Below are positions 25,883 to 34,566 of a stretch of 64,000 bases of DNA, one piece after another (position 1 is the stretch's first letter; each line of letters opens with the position of its first letter). Location: contig NZ_JBLZHU010000004.1 of NCBI RefSeq assembly GCF_048892425.1, positions 1 to 64,000 of the forward strand, read 5' to 3'. The position numbers and the translations under genes are program-made. This DNA comes from Pacificispira sp002696645. GTDB lineage: Bacteria; Pseudomonadota; Alphaproteobacteria; UBA8366; Aestuariispiraceae. Below the pieces are notes generated by a model. That model saw only the letters and a program-made list of their open reading frames with translations, had not been told where the DNA came from and made no database searches.

Positions 25883-27568
25883 TTATTGAACTCCATTCTC
25901 AAGTGCTGCGACGGCTGGACCGCCCTCAACAATCACTTTGCGGAACATTCCAGAAGCCATGTGATAGCTCAAATGACAATGGAACGCCCATTGCCCTGGT
26001 TCATCAACTTCGGTTTCCGAATAAACAGTCATGCCTGGATTGATATTGATGGTGTGCTTTACCGGATCCCATTTACCGTTACCGGTATCGAGGATTGACC
26101 ACATCCCGTGCAAATGCATCGGGTGTGACATCATGGTCTCATTGACGAACTTGAACCGTACCCGTTCGCCATATTTCAAGCGGATAGGTTCTGCATCTTC
26201 GTATTTGACGCCATTGATTGACCAAGTATAGCGCTCCATGTTTCCCGTAAGACGCAGTTCAATTTCACGCGTTGCCGGCCGCTCCGGATACAAGGGCTTC
26301 TGTGCTTTCAAGTCGGCATAAGACAAGAACTTGCCGCCATTCGCTGCTTTTGGTGTCAAACCACTGCCAGCGGCATAGAAAGGATCATCTTTGGACATCG
26401 CCATCTGAGAGTGATCCATCCCGGCCATATTCGAATGGTCCATTCCAGCCATACCGTTTCCGTTACCGCTGCTCATCGAAGAATGGTCCATTCCGGCCAT
26501 GTCACCGTGATCCATTCCCATATCAGCCATTGTCAGCAACGGAGCGTCCATGCGTCTGGCTGGCATTTCAGCTTTCAGCCCTTCTTGCGGTGACAGCGAT
26601 CCGAATGCATATCCCGAGCGCCCCATTGATTCAGCCATGATTGCATACGGCTTTTCAGCTGTCGGCTGAACAATCACATCGTAGGTTTCTGCAACCGAAA
26701 TGCGGAATTCATCAACCTTGACCGGTTGAACGTTGTTGCCGTCGGCCTGCACAACAGTCATTTCAAGTCCCGGAATACGGACGTCGAAGTAAGTCATGGC
26801 AGATGCATTGATGAAGCGTAGGCGCACACGTTCATTGGCCTTAAACAGGCCTGTCCAGTTCTGCTCTGGTGACTTCCCGTTGATCAGACCGACAAATCCC
26901 TGAACATCTTCGATGTCGGTCGGCATCATGCGCATGCTGCCCCAGTCACCACGTTCCGACAACGTCGCACCGAAGCCATTTTCAGAGACATCACTGATGA
27001 AATCGCCAAGGGTGCGTTGGTTGCGATTATAATAATCGGGCATCATTTTGAGGTTGCGCAAAATACGTGCGCCGGAATGCGGGTGCTTGTCTTTCAGGAC
27101 AACCACATACTCCCGGTCGAACTTGAACGGTTCTCGCTTTTTGGGTTCGATAATGATCGAACCATACGCCCCGTCCGGCTCCTGAAAACCGGAATGGCTG
27201 TGGAACCAGTAGGTACCGCTTTGCGAGACTGGAATGCGATATGTGAATGTTTCACCAGGCGCAATCCCCGGAAAGCTGATTTCCGGCACCCCGTCCATCT
27301 GATAGGGCAAAATAAGTCCGTGCCAGTGAATGGACGTTGCCTCATCAAGATTGTTGGTCACCTTGATGACAGCCTCTTCGCCTTCCTTCAAACGCAAGGT
27401 CGGGCCAGGGGAAGACCCATTATATCCGATACCTGTGGTTTTCATTTCACCGGTATCAATTGTAACGTAATCAACAGACAGATCGTAATTCGCCGCATTG
27501 GCTGTCGAAGACACAGCAATAGCGGCCAGCACACCCCAAAGGGCACTGCGGGCAAATTTCTGTTTCAT
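25883..27568 (-). CDS. copA: CopA-type multicopper oxidase (copper resistance)
   Basis: The 561-residue periplasmic enzyme has an export signal (MKQKFARSALWGVLAAIAVS). Copper ligands are visible in HWHG, HSHSGF, HPMHLHG and HCHLSYHMASGMF, giving the type 1 and trinuclear sites. A Met/His-rich insert with repeated GMDHS-type motifs (about residues 345-395) probably binds several Cu(I) ions. It oxidises Cu(I) to less toxic Cu(II) and sequesters copper. It is upstream of copB. The name copA is shared with the P-type ATPase at 17447-19813, a different protein; PcoA is the equivalent name here. Confidence 0.95.
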   Translation of the reverse strand: MKQKFARSALWGVLAAIAVSSTANAANYDLSVDYVTIDTGEMKTTGIGYNGSSPGPTLRLKEGEEAVIKVTNNLDEATSIHWHGLILPYQMDGVPEISFPGIAPGETFTYRIPVSQSGTYWFHSHSGFQEPDGAYGSIIIEPKKREPFKFDREYVVVLKDKHPHSGARILRNLKMMPDYYNRNQRTLGDFISDVSENGFGATLSERGDWGSMRMMPTDIEDVQGFVGLINGKSPEQNWTGLFKANERVRLRFINASAMTYFDVRIPGLEMTVVQADGNNVQPVKVDEFRISVAETYDVIVQPTAEKPYAIMAESMGRSGYAFGSLSPQEGLKAEMPARRMDAPLLTMADMGMDHGDMAGMDHSSMSSGNGNGMAGMDHSNMAGMDHSQMAMSKDDPFYAAGSGLTPKAANGGKFLSYADLKAQKPLYPERPATREIELRLTGNMERYTWSINGVKYEDAEPIRLKYGERVRFKFVNETMMSHPMHLHGMWSILDTGNGKWDPVKHTININPGMTVYSETEVDEPGQWAFHCHLSYHMASGMFRKVIVEGGPAVAALENGVQ

Positions 27569-27592
27569 TTTTTGAAATCCAAAAAGATCAGG

Positions 27593-27629
27593 TGCGCCAG
27601 AGGCCCAAGGGAGAAAAACCTCTGGCGCA
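27593..27629 (-). promoter_or_regulatory. Intercistronic hairpin between cupredoxin and copA genes
   Basis: TGCGCCAGAGG (27593-27603) and CCTCTGGCGCA (27619-27629) form an 11-bp stem with a 15-nt loop in the 78-bp gap. On the minus strand TTTTT occurs 9 bases after the stem, so it may terminate part of the transcripts and raise the cupredoxin:oxidase ratio. Confidence 0.55.
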
Positions 27630-27646
27630 GGAAGGTGGATGACCGA

Positions 27647-28213
27647 TTACTGCAGGCGGACTTTGCCGACCATGCCGCTTTCATAGTGACCCGGGACATT
27701 GCAGGCGAACTCAAGTTCCGCTTTCTTGGGGAACGTCCAGATCACCTCAGCCGACTTGCCCGGTTCCAGCAAAACGCTGTTGGGGTCGTCATGCTTCATG
27801 GTCATTCCATTCCCCATGTCCATTTCCATCATGTCCATGTTGATCTTGTCGGCCTCAAGCGCTCCATGTTCCATCATCATCATCATTTCTTCCTGATGAC
27901 CTGCATGCATGGCTGCAGTTCCAATGTTGAATTCGTGAACAAATTCGCCCTTGTTCTCGATAACGAAGCGAACGGTTTCACCGCCCCGGACAATGATTTT
28001 TTCCTTGTCGTAGAAATTGTCTTCCATAGTGATTCTGATCGTGCGCCGCACATCGGATATCTCGCCGGGTGCCCCGATTTCCGATGCACCGTCATTATGA
28101 CCGCCACTATGACCCGCACCCGCAAAGGCAGGTGACTGAAGACCGACAAGCGCGCCAAGAATAAAGGTTGAAACGCTAACGCGACGCATAAGGGAATTCT
28201 TGAAGTTGGGCAT
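27647..28213 (-). CDS. Cupredoxin-domain copper-binding protein
   Basis: The 188-residue secreted protein begins with a signal peptide (MRRVSVSTFILGALVGLQSPAFA within the first 31 residues). A plastocyanin/azurin-like domain follows, with type 1 copper ligands H (EFVHEFNIG), C, H and M (FACNVPGHYESGMVGKV). An inserted Met/His-rich segment (HAGHQEEMMMMMEHGALEAD) may bind extra Cu(I). AGGAG lies 8 bp upstream of the start. It probably passes copper or electrons to the CopA oxidase encoded just downstream. Confidence 0.88.
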   Translation of the reverse strand: MPNFKNSLMRRVSVSTFILGALVGLQSPAFAGAGHSGGHNDGASEIGAPGEISDVRRTIRITMEDNFYDKEKIIVRGGETVRFVIENKGEFVHEFNIGTAAMHAGHQEEMMMMMEHGALEADKINMDMMEMDMGNGMTMKHDDPNSVLLEPGKSAEVIWTFPKKAELEFACNVPGHYESGMVGKVRLQ

Positions 28214-28258
28214 GTATATGCTCCTAATAGATATTCAGTAAGAAGGCCCTCGTCCCAT

Positions 28259-28333
28259 GTTCAATCACGACAACAGTCTGCGCTGCTGTAATTCAGGCAA
28301 AACGCTGTTTCATTCGAGGAACAGTGATTGAAC
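28259..28333. promoter_or_regulatory. Spaced inverted repeat between small protein and cupredoxin genes
   Basis: GTTCAATCAC (28259-28268) and GTGATTGAAC (28324-28333) are exact inverted copies 55 bp apart in the 154-bp gap. Possible readings are a long-range RNA stem over the leader or two half-sites for a regulator. Function not known. Confidence 0.35.
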
Positions 28334-28367
28334 CAGGCAAAGGGATGTTCGGAAAATCTGAAATATC

Positions 28368-28724
28368 TCAGGAACGCGGAGGCTTGGCTCTAACGTCCAA
28401 ATCTGCGGAAGTCAAAGTCAGGTCCTGATACCAGTATGTTACCGCAAGCACCGTTGGGCTGGAAGACAGAACACCTTCTACTTCTTTAACGAACGGGCCG
28501 CAAACCGCCATACCGCAAAGATCCGCATGCATGTCACGTCGATCATGTTGCGAGCTATCAGAAACATCGATCATGACGCCGTGATGATTGTCACGGCCAT
28601 GTCCCGAACCTGCTTGCACACCCTCAACCCCCGACAGCAGAACTGTCATGGCTATCGCGATTGCAAGAAAGCAGGAAAGAATGCGCACGGAACGTTCCTT
28701 AGTGATGCGTTGCAACATACGCAA
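28368..28724 (-). CDS. Small secreted His/Cys protein heading the copper operon
   Basis: The 118-residue protein has a signal peptide (about residues 12-38, ILSCFLAIAIAMTVLLSG) and a mature region rich in His with two Cys (GHGRDNHHG, then ADLCGMAVCG), ending AKPPRS. It resembles the small exported proteins that often accompany copper-resistance operons. No defined family is recognised. It is the first gene of the copper transcript, so its leader is likely to contain the operon promoter. Compare the similar layout of 23481-23798. Confidence 0.55.
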   Translation of the reverse strand: MRMLQRITKERSVRILSCFLAIAIAMTVLLSGVEGVQAGSGHGRDNHHGVMIDVSDSSQHDRRDMHADLCGMAVCGPFVKEVEGVLSSSPTVLAVTYWYQDLTLTSADLDVRAKPPRS

Positions 28725-29019
28725 TATCGGGCTCCCCCGGTTTCGTCAAGTGGCAATATTGTGGCAAAGCCAGACCATTTCACGAATTTACATCTGCTGC
28801 TTGAGCCATCAATCTGGTTCGGGCTATTTGTCAATCTGGCAGACTGGGCAAAGGCATGAACTTGGGGAGGCGCCTCTCTGCTGATCTGCGGAAGTGATCT
28901 GTCGTAAGTGGGATGATTTATGGAAGATGGGAGACATGTGCATTAGGAGAGGCTTGGCGTAGACACCACGATTGATGTAAAAGGCTTGTTAAGAGTCTTC
29001 CTGTGTTGTGGAAGGCCCA
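28725..29019. other. Non-coding gap between copper operon and recombinase module
   Basis: This 295-bp stretch holds no convincing gene. It should contain the copper operon promoter (minus strand) and the end of the recombinase transcript. I see no CueR-like ACCTTGCC/GGCAAGGT operator and no clear terminator. A palindromic patch CGGGCTCCCCCGG-like sequence near 28728 is too short to interpret. Confidence 0.4.
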
Positions 29020-29403
29020 TTACGTATCAGAACCTTCTGCTTGTGTCATACGTACTGCCTGACGAATTCTTGAAGCCGTTTGTCGTTCCATCTCGCGCAT
29101 TTGAAGCAGCATTGCTGCCATCAGGTCTCTCGCCGTCCCAGTTTCCTGTTTTAATTTGGCGATTTCCTGACGCAGACTCATGATCTCATTTTGTTTTGAT
29201 GATTTTGCTGTTGCCTCAAATGATTTCAGTCGTTCGAGCACTTTGGGATATTTGTAAAGCGTTGTCCGGCTATGCCCCGCTTCGCGTGCTACCATGCTTT
29301 TGCTGATTCTGGGTGTATCACTGGTATTGGCTTTCTGAGCATGACGCGCGAGGAGCCGATCAATCGCCATCATGAATGCGGCTTCAACAGATGTGGTGGA
29401 CAT
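29020..29403 (-). CDS. tnpC: TnpC-like helper protein of the recombinase module (DUF6262-like)
   Basis: From ATG 29403 the protein has 127 residues, close to the 125 of Tn554 TnpC. It contains an HTH-like segment (ISKSMVAREAGHSRTTLYKYPKVLERL) followed by a coiled coil (EIMSLRQEIAKLKQETG). Its start is 8 bp from the upstream recombinase stop, so it belongs to the same transcript. In Tn554, TnpC affects efficiency and orientation of transposition. A longer frame from 29457 overlaps the preceding gene. Confidence 0.75.
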   Translation of the reverse strand: MSTTSVEAAFMMAIDRLLARHAQKANTSDTPRISKSMVAREAGHSRTTLYKYPKVLERLKSFEATAKSSKQNEIMSLRQEIAKLKQETGTARDLMAAMLLQMREMERQTASRIRQAVRMTQAEGSDT

Positions 29404-29410
29404 GGTTTCA

Positions 29411-31312
29411 TTACCCGGGATTGCTGTTTTCTGCAGCTGCAGTTTCGGTGGTTTCAAGCTTGTTCAGCACCATAATGCATTGTTCGAGACGTTGTTTGCA
29501 GAGTTGTGCGAGAGCAAAGTCATCATTGGTCGTTGCCGTTTTCAGATCATCTTGCAATTTGACCCGGCGGTCTTTCCAGAAGGGCAAATGAGTTTCGTCA
29601 AGGACAAGGTTTTGACATTCCCAACACAAATCGGGGCGGGCGGCCGACCATAGCGGCGCACTGATCACCCATCGGGCTGAACAGCCAACCGTGCAATTTC
29701 CGGTTCCCTGTCGAAAGAGACAGGTGCCGAGGGATGTCTCTCCCCAGCGAATATCATGTGCCCGTATACCCGAGGTACGAACCAGTTCTTCAATATCGCG
29801 TCGGCGGTCATCTTCGGGACGGTTGTCCAGAGATCTTCCGAGTTGATTCGCAGTCTCTTTCAGTTTTCCACTGAGGGCCCCCGTGACGTTTTTTCTGCCG
29901 GCAATCATTTCGCCAATGAGAGAGACCGTTGACTGAACCGCAGCATCATCAAGGATCTGTTTCAGTTCTGGATCCGCATTTATATATCCCTGTTCGGTCA
30001 TCGCCATACTGATGTGTTTGAAATGCTCCTGAAGCACCGGGAGCATGCGGCTGTCGCTTCGGATGACATATTGGGCGAAGGATTTGCGCCATTGATGAGA
30101 AGTAACAGTCCAATCCTTTACACCGCTTCTGACAAAGAACCTTCTCTGGCAGCGATTGACCCAACTTAAAGTATGGGCTTTCACATCTTTGGTCAGGCTT
30201 TTTGTTCGGCTAAAACCGACAATCAGTTCGTTGATGTTTCTTCGAGTGCGCCAGGGGGCGTACAACCTTTCGATGACAGATATTGCCTTGACCGGAACAG
30301 GAAGGTGATCACTCCCGACCGGGCGCAGTCCGGTGACCCAGGTGGCCGGGCGAGGCGTTTTCGTCGTCTTGTAGATATGACCGGAAAGATAAAATATCTC
30401 ATGAAGACCGCTGGCCGACGGTTCAATTTTTATGCAATCGGGCAAGGCATTTTGTGCCAGTGGCGTATCAGAGGCTTGCAGTCCCAGCAATTCACTCACT
30501 CTGATACCCGACAATCCCTGGATGAGGATCAGGCACGCGTCAGTCAGAGAGTTCATGCGATCGCGTAAATGCTTCCTGTCTGGTGCATGTTTTTCGGCAA
30601 CCTGCAGGTCTTTGGTGTCCGCGAAATGCCGAGCCTGTAAAATAATATCCTCTGCCGCGTCAAGCATGCACAAGGCGCTGGTCATTATGTGCAAAAATAT
30701 GGGGTCGGGGACTGGCGGGACGTATCCCTGTTCCCTGCCTGCCAACTGTTTCGCGACCTCGAACGCTGTCATGCCATGCCAGGGGGCGCTGCCCGGTACA
30801 GGAATTCCCGCCTTTGCCAGAACAGGGGCCTGATATCCCAGAGAAACAGGCAATGCGAGATGTTCCATAAGATACACGGCGTTGAGATTGGCTTTATTCT
30901 GCTTGTCGATGAGCAGGTTGTCGAGATACTGGTCAAAAGCACAGGTATCAAGCGCGCCGAAATGAGCGTAGCCGGATTTGCCCATCCAGCGAGCAAGATA
31001 AAGAACCCGTCGGGAGAGTTTGCCCATTGAGCCCGGCTTGTATCTATGCCGCTGTCTTGGGTCGACAATCAGTGACCAGACCAGTCGACGATGTGCGTCG
31101 AGCAATATCGCCCATTTCGGGTCTACGAATTTACTGCCGTCCGGCATGATGAAATCCCAGCGTATGGTGCTGGCTGCAGCGTCGTGACCTGGCGTCAGAT
31201 TGTCGAAGAACCATCTGTCATCATACCAGCGGGAATGGCGGTTGATCCTCGTTTCCCGCAGATCTTCCGCTGCCATGAGATGATATGCTGTAGCGGTTTG
31301 TATAGGGTTCAT
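29411..31312 (-). CDS. Tyrosine recombinase 3 of the island trio
   Basis: This 633-residue recombinase has a C-terminal phage-integrase catalytic domain. Catalytic residues are R in LSGIRVSELLGL, the HxxR box in TSHQWRKSFAQY, H in HFKHISMAM and the nucleophile in TEQGYINAD. After this is an extra Cys cluster (GNCTVGC, then LCWECQN) that looks like a zinc finger. Length and tail resemble Tn554 TnpB. It starts one base after the recombinase 2 stop, so translation is coupled. It should act with the other two to integrate or excise the island. Confidence 0.85.
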   Translation of the reverse strand: MNPIQTATAYHLMAAEDLRETRINRHSRWYDDRWFFDNLTPGHDAAASTIRWDFIMPDGSKFVDPKWAILLDAHRRLVWSLIVDPRQRHRYKPGSMGKLSRRVLYLARWMGKSGYAHFGALDTCAFDQYLDNLLIDKQNKANLNAVYLMEHLALPVSLGYQAPVLAKAGIPVPGSAPWHGMTAFEVAKQLAGREQGYVPPVPDPIFLHIMTSALCMLDAAEDIILQARHFADTKDLQVAEKHAPDRKHLRDRMNSLTDACLILIQGLSGIRVSELLGLQASDTPLAQNALPDCIKIEPSASGLHEIFYLSGHIYKTTKTPRPATWVTGLRPVGSDHLPVPVKAISVIERLYAPWRTRRNINELIVGFSRTKSLTKDVKAHTLSWVNRCQRRFFVRSGVKDWTVTSHQWRKSFAQYVIRSDSRMLPVLQEHFKHISMAMTEQGYINADPELKQILDDAAVQSTVSLIGEMIAGRKNVTGALSGKLKETANQLGRSLDNRPEDDRRRDIEELVRTSGIRAHDIRWGETSLGTCLFRQGTGNCTVGCSARWVISAPLWSAARPDLCWECQNLVLDETHLPFWKDRRVKLQDDLKTATTNDDFALAQLCKQRLEQCIMVLNKLETTETAAAENSNPG

Positions 31313-31313
31313 G

Positions 31314-33170
31314 TCATTCGATCAGAATGGCGTGGGTTCTTTGAATGTTTTTGGCCTCATGCCAAACACTCCTGGCCGGGAACTTGCTGAGCCAATTGTC
31401 CAGGCCCTTTTGTACCGTTGACCAATATAGCCAGCGACCTGGCGGTAAATCGTGACGTGCTTTCTCAATGGCATTGTGGAGATGAAGCAGTTGTGCCAAA
31501 GCGTGTGAATTGTCGGGGATCACGGCGGCGCGAGGACATAGCGGACACTCTCCCCAGGCGGTGCAGAGTTGTCCTGTGGACTGGGATGCGAGAGGAGAAT
31601 CATAGGGGTCGGTGCATTCAAACCCCGGCGTTGCGGCGCGACCTGTATTGTTTGGAAGATTGATACGGTCATCGGACTTTCCAGATGTCCGGATATATCG
31701 TTCCCGTCGGTTCAAAAGATTGCCCAATGTTTCCCGTCTGCGGTGCCGGGCCGCTTCCGACACATAATGCGTTTCCGTTGTCTCTGTGTGCCAATGATTG
31801 AGAATTGCCTGTTGTGCCTTGATATCCCCGTTACTCAGTTGATTGACAATCTCCGAGATGGTGGGGCGAATGTTCGACAAGCTGAAATCAGGGAGTTGAT
31901 TGTCTTTTCTGAAAGCAGAAAGTGCGTTAGGGAAGGTGCAGGTTGCATTGAGATAATGATGAGCCCTTCCGTAATTTCTGCCCTGAAATATGAAGAGCAT
32001 ATCATGGTCGGGATCGTGCTCGGCATTTGGGAGGCGACGGGTCAGCTTTCCGACATTGTTGAAAATGGAAATCGGGCTATCAATCTCTGTGCTATCCTGA
32101 GGATAGGTTCGAACCTGATCGCCTCGCGCGCGTTTCTTCCCGCCGACCACCCGATATCTCGGCGCCAGTTCGGCACTTCCTTTAAGTAACGAGCTCTCCC
32201 GAAGGGCGGATTTTCGTAAAGCCAGTATGGTTTCCGGATTGAAGGCCGTCCTGATTGCCATCATCACGACAAACGGGACCAGAGAGCGCTTTGTTGCATA
32301 CAGCCACGGAGCAATACCCTTGATCCCTCCGAAAAACTCGATTTGTCGTCGCCGGCCATCGCCGTCAGCAAAGAATTGTTTGCTGTTCGTCACATAGCCA
32401 CCATAGCGGTCTTCAATGATTGCCAGCAATGTTTCAAGTCTATGCTCGGTGGGTGAAGCACCCGCCTGCAGGCGTTCTCTACCTGATTTAATAAAGTCGT
32501 TTCCTTCTTCCCATTTGCGCATCCATGTCTGCATTTCTTTGATGCAGGCGCGCTCAATCGTTACAAGATCGGTGATAGCCAAAATTGGTCGATGAGCAAT
32601 TTGCTCGTTTATTCCAGGCCAGGGATTTGGCTGGATATAAGCATCCCCAGGGACTTCGCTTGTATATTGTGGATTTTGTTTAAGATAGTGCAATACAACA
32701 CGGAGTGGGGAGATTAACCCGGCTTTCGTTTTGCTTGTAAGCTGTTGGGTGTCGAGCCAGAAAATGTACTCATTAAAAAGAGTTGTGGTCAGATCCGACA
32801 GTTTAAAATGTGCTTTTCCCTGTTCGCACATAAAAGCAAAGAAGCGATTGAGAGCTTGAACCTTGTTGACCTGGGTAGAGGGACCAAACTTGCGAATATG
32901 CGAGAAAATGGCCGTAGCAAACGGAACAGACAGATGTTCGGCTTTCAGCCAATCGTCGCTGACATTGATCTGGGCACTGCCGCGGTTGGATTTTGCGGTA
33001 CGGGGACAGTTTAGCGTGAGTTGACACAGTTTTCCGTCAGGTGACAGCTTTTGGATAACCCCGTATTCTCTCTCTTCCTTTTCCGGACGGGCCAGGTTGT
33101 TCCTGTCGAAGGCAGGTGCCGCACCCGGGCGATACGTGAGAAAAGATCTGTCCATGCGCTTTCTAGCCAT
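31314..33170 (-). CDS. Tyrosine recombinase 2 of the island trio, atypical active site
   Basis: The 618-residue protein has an integrase-like C-terminal domain with R in AIRTAFNPETILAL, R in LSNIRPTISEIV and Y in HTETTETHYVS. The His of the usual HxxR box is replaced by Ser (SNIR). The tail has a Cys cluster (LCTAWGECPLCPRA). It may be a weakly active or structural partner. Its ATG overlaps the recombinase 1 stop by 8 bp, and its own stop lies next to the start of recombinase 3. Confidence 0.82.
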   Translation of the reverse strand: MARKRMDRSFLTYRPGAAPAFDRNNLARPEKEEREYGVIQKLSPDGKLCQLTLNCPRTAKSNRGSAQINVSDDWLKAEHLSVPFATAIFSHIRKFGPSTQVNKVQALNRFFAFMCEQGKAHFKLSDLTTTLFNEYIFWLDTQQLTSKTKAGLISPLRVVLHYLKQNPQYTSEVPGDAYIQPNPWPGINEQIAHRPILAITDLVTIERACIKEMQTWMRKWEEGNDFIKSGRERLQAGASPTEHRLETLLAIIEDRYGGYVTNSKQFFADGDGRRRQIEFFGGIKGIAPWLYATKRSLVPFVVMMAIRTAFNPETILALRKSALRESSLLKGSAELAPRYRVVGGKKRARGDQVRTYPQDSTEIDSPISIFNNVGKLTRRLPNAEHDPDHDMLFIFQGRNYGRAHHYLNATCTFPNALSAFRKDNQLPDFSLSNIRPTISEIVNQLSNGDIKAQQAILNHWHTETTETHYVSEAARHRRRETLGNLLNRRERYIRTSGKSDDRINLPNNTGRAATPGFECTDPYDSPLASQSTGQLCTAWGECPLCPRAAVIPDNSHALAQLLHLHNAIEKARHDLPPGRWLYWSTVQKGLDNWLSKFPARSVWHEAKNIQRTHAILIE

Positions 33171-34458
33171 CGCGTAGGGCCTTGAGATACGTATTCAGGG
33201 TATCTGTCATGAGTGCTTCCCGAATTTGTACACTCCGCAAATATGTATTGATTGTTGTCGTTATGTGACTATGGCCAAGCAATGTTCGCAGGCTGAGCCA
33301 GGGTTCTGCTTTGCCCGCGCGAACCAGTTCAAAATACATGGTAACCGCAAAGGTATGACGGAGGTGATGAAAGCTGTGCAGGGCTTCAGGTCTGTCTAAG
33401 GGGCTGGTTGTGCCGTTTTTATGGGAAGGGCATACAAGACCGGCTTTCAGAACCGCGCGCTGAAAGTGGCGCCAGATGGAATGAGCTGTCATTGCTTCAC
33501 CCGGATTTCTTTTGGCATGGGCGTGATTGACAAAAAGAGCCTCGACAGATGTTTTCGCGCGTCGAACCGCACGGGCCCGTTCTGTTTTTACGTAATGTCG
33601 CAGATCATCATGGATTATGCCCGGTACGACAACTGTGCGCGGCTTCAGGCCTTTGGTTTTGTAAAGAGGCAATGCGACGTTGCTGTAGCTACCATCTTTC
33701 TTGAGATTCTTGTATTGCGACAGAGTGAGGTTGGCGCATTCGTCAAGTCGCATTCCTGTGGCGACAGCAAGGCTGGCAATGAGCCGGTCTCTGCATGGAC
33801 GACGATCAGCTTTGTCTCCGGGGATCGAACCAAGTTCGGCGAGCACTCGTTGAAGAGCTTCGGGAGAAAATGCCTCAGCCGTTTCACTGTTATAGGTTCT
33901 CGGAAGCAGTTTACTCGTTTTGACCGTATTGTCGCCGGATTGAACATGCGCCATCCGGGTAATTGCATAATTTCGGGGTTTGATACGTTCTTCGTAAAAC
34001 TCTTTCGCATCAAATTCAATCAAGCCTTGTCTGGACGCCCATTCATAGAAGTCAACGATGGTGCCAAGCCTGCGGCGTACTGTTGCAACAGCATATCGTT
34101 TACCGGTTTTAGGTGATTTGCTGCATAAAAGCTTGTCGCGATATAGTTCGATGTCATCGAAACAAGCAGCGTCCCAATCCCTATGAATCAAGCCTAGATA
34201 TGTGAACCACTCATACAGGTCATAGGTTAAAGCTGTTTGTGTGTTTCCTACCGAGGGAATTCTCGAGGACCGGACGCATTTGTCATGGAGATAGAATAAG
34301 ACCGGCTCAACAATTCTGCATCCGTCATAGACAAGATAGTGGAAACCGGTAGGGAGACTGTGGCTCTTCACTTGATCCCACTCGGTATCGCGGATGATCG
34401 TTGCAGGTCGAACGACATCCGCTGTTTTGGCAACCGTGTAGTAGGGAACTGTCAGCAT
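33163..34458 (-). CDS. Tyrosine recombinase 1 of the island trio (TnpA-like)
   Basis: From ATG 34458 (GAGGG 4 bp upstream; a GTG at 34485 lacks a site) this is a 431-residue integrase. It has a SAM-like core-binding domain (about residues 80-150) and a complete catalytic set: R in TGMRLDECANL, HHLRH in SFHHLRHTFAV, H in LLGHSHITTT and Y in INTYLRS. It is first in the trio and nearest the element end, like tnpA in Tn554. It probably makes the first strand exchanges at the attachment site, close to the 48-bp palindrome upstream. Confidence 0.88.
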   Translation of the reverse strand: MLTVPYYTVAKTADVVRPATIIRDTEWDQVKSHSLPTGFHYLVYDGCRIVEPVLFYLHDKCVRSSRIPSVGNTQTALTYDLYEWFTYLGLIHRDWDAACFDDIELYRDKLLCSKSPKTGKRYAVATVRRRLGTIVDFYEWASRQGLIEFDAKEFYEERIKPRNYAITRMAHVQSGDNTVKTSKLLPRTYNSETAEAFSPEALQRVLAELGSIPGDKADRRPCRDRLIASLAVATGMRLDECANLTLSQYKNLKKDGSYSNVALPLYKTKGLKPRTVVVPGIIHDDLRHYVKTERARAVRRAKTSVEALFVNHAHAKRNPGEAMTAHSIWRHFQRAVLKAGLVCPSHKNGTTSPLDRPEALHSFHHLRHTFAVTMYFELVRAGKAEPWLSLRTLLGHSHITTTINTYLRSVQIREALMTDTLNTYLKALRDG

Positions 34459-34518
34459 GCTTCCCTCATTCCAAATGTCGGGCACCGGGTTTTGTTTGTC
34501 ATCTTGAGGCTGTGATAT

Positions 34519-34566
34519 CAGACCTTACCTGCACCGCCAGCATGCTGGCGGTGCAGGTAAGGTCTG
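34519..34566. repeat. 48-bp perfect palindrome near the island right end
   Basis: The two 24-bp halves (34519-34542 and 34543-34566) are exactly self-complementary, starting CAGACCTTACCTGC and centred on GCATGC. It lies 60 bp upstream of recombinase 1 and about 70 bp from the marR stop. No T-run flanks it. It could be a recombinase binding or attachment structure, a recombinase-operon operator, or a transcription barrier. No second copy was noticed at the left end. Confidence 0.85.

Noticed and set aside
26376..26535. Possible tandem DNA repeat in copA (GMDHS units)
   Set aside because: The repetition is at the protein level in a Met/His-rich copper-binding insert; the DNA units vary in length and sequence, so it is not a separate repeat feature.
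27017..28135. Plus-strand 372-residue frame across the copA oxidase and cupredoxin genes
   Set aside because: It is antisense to two clear copper proteins and its His-rich stretch comes from complementing Met codons.
29020..34458. Recombinase trio considered as a classical RIT element
   Set aside because: RIT recombinases are shorter and lack a TnpC-like partner and long same-strand cargo; the Tn554-type comparison fits better.
34519..34566. Palindrome considered as an ordinary rho-independent terminator
   Set aside because: It has no loop and no T-run on either side, and it is not just behind a converging gene end. A recombination or regulatory role is at least as likely.
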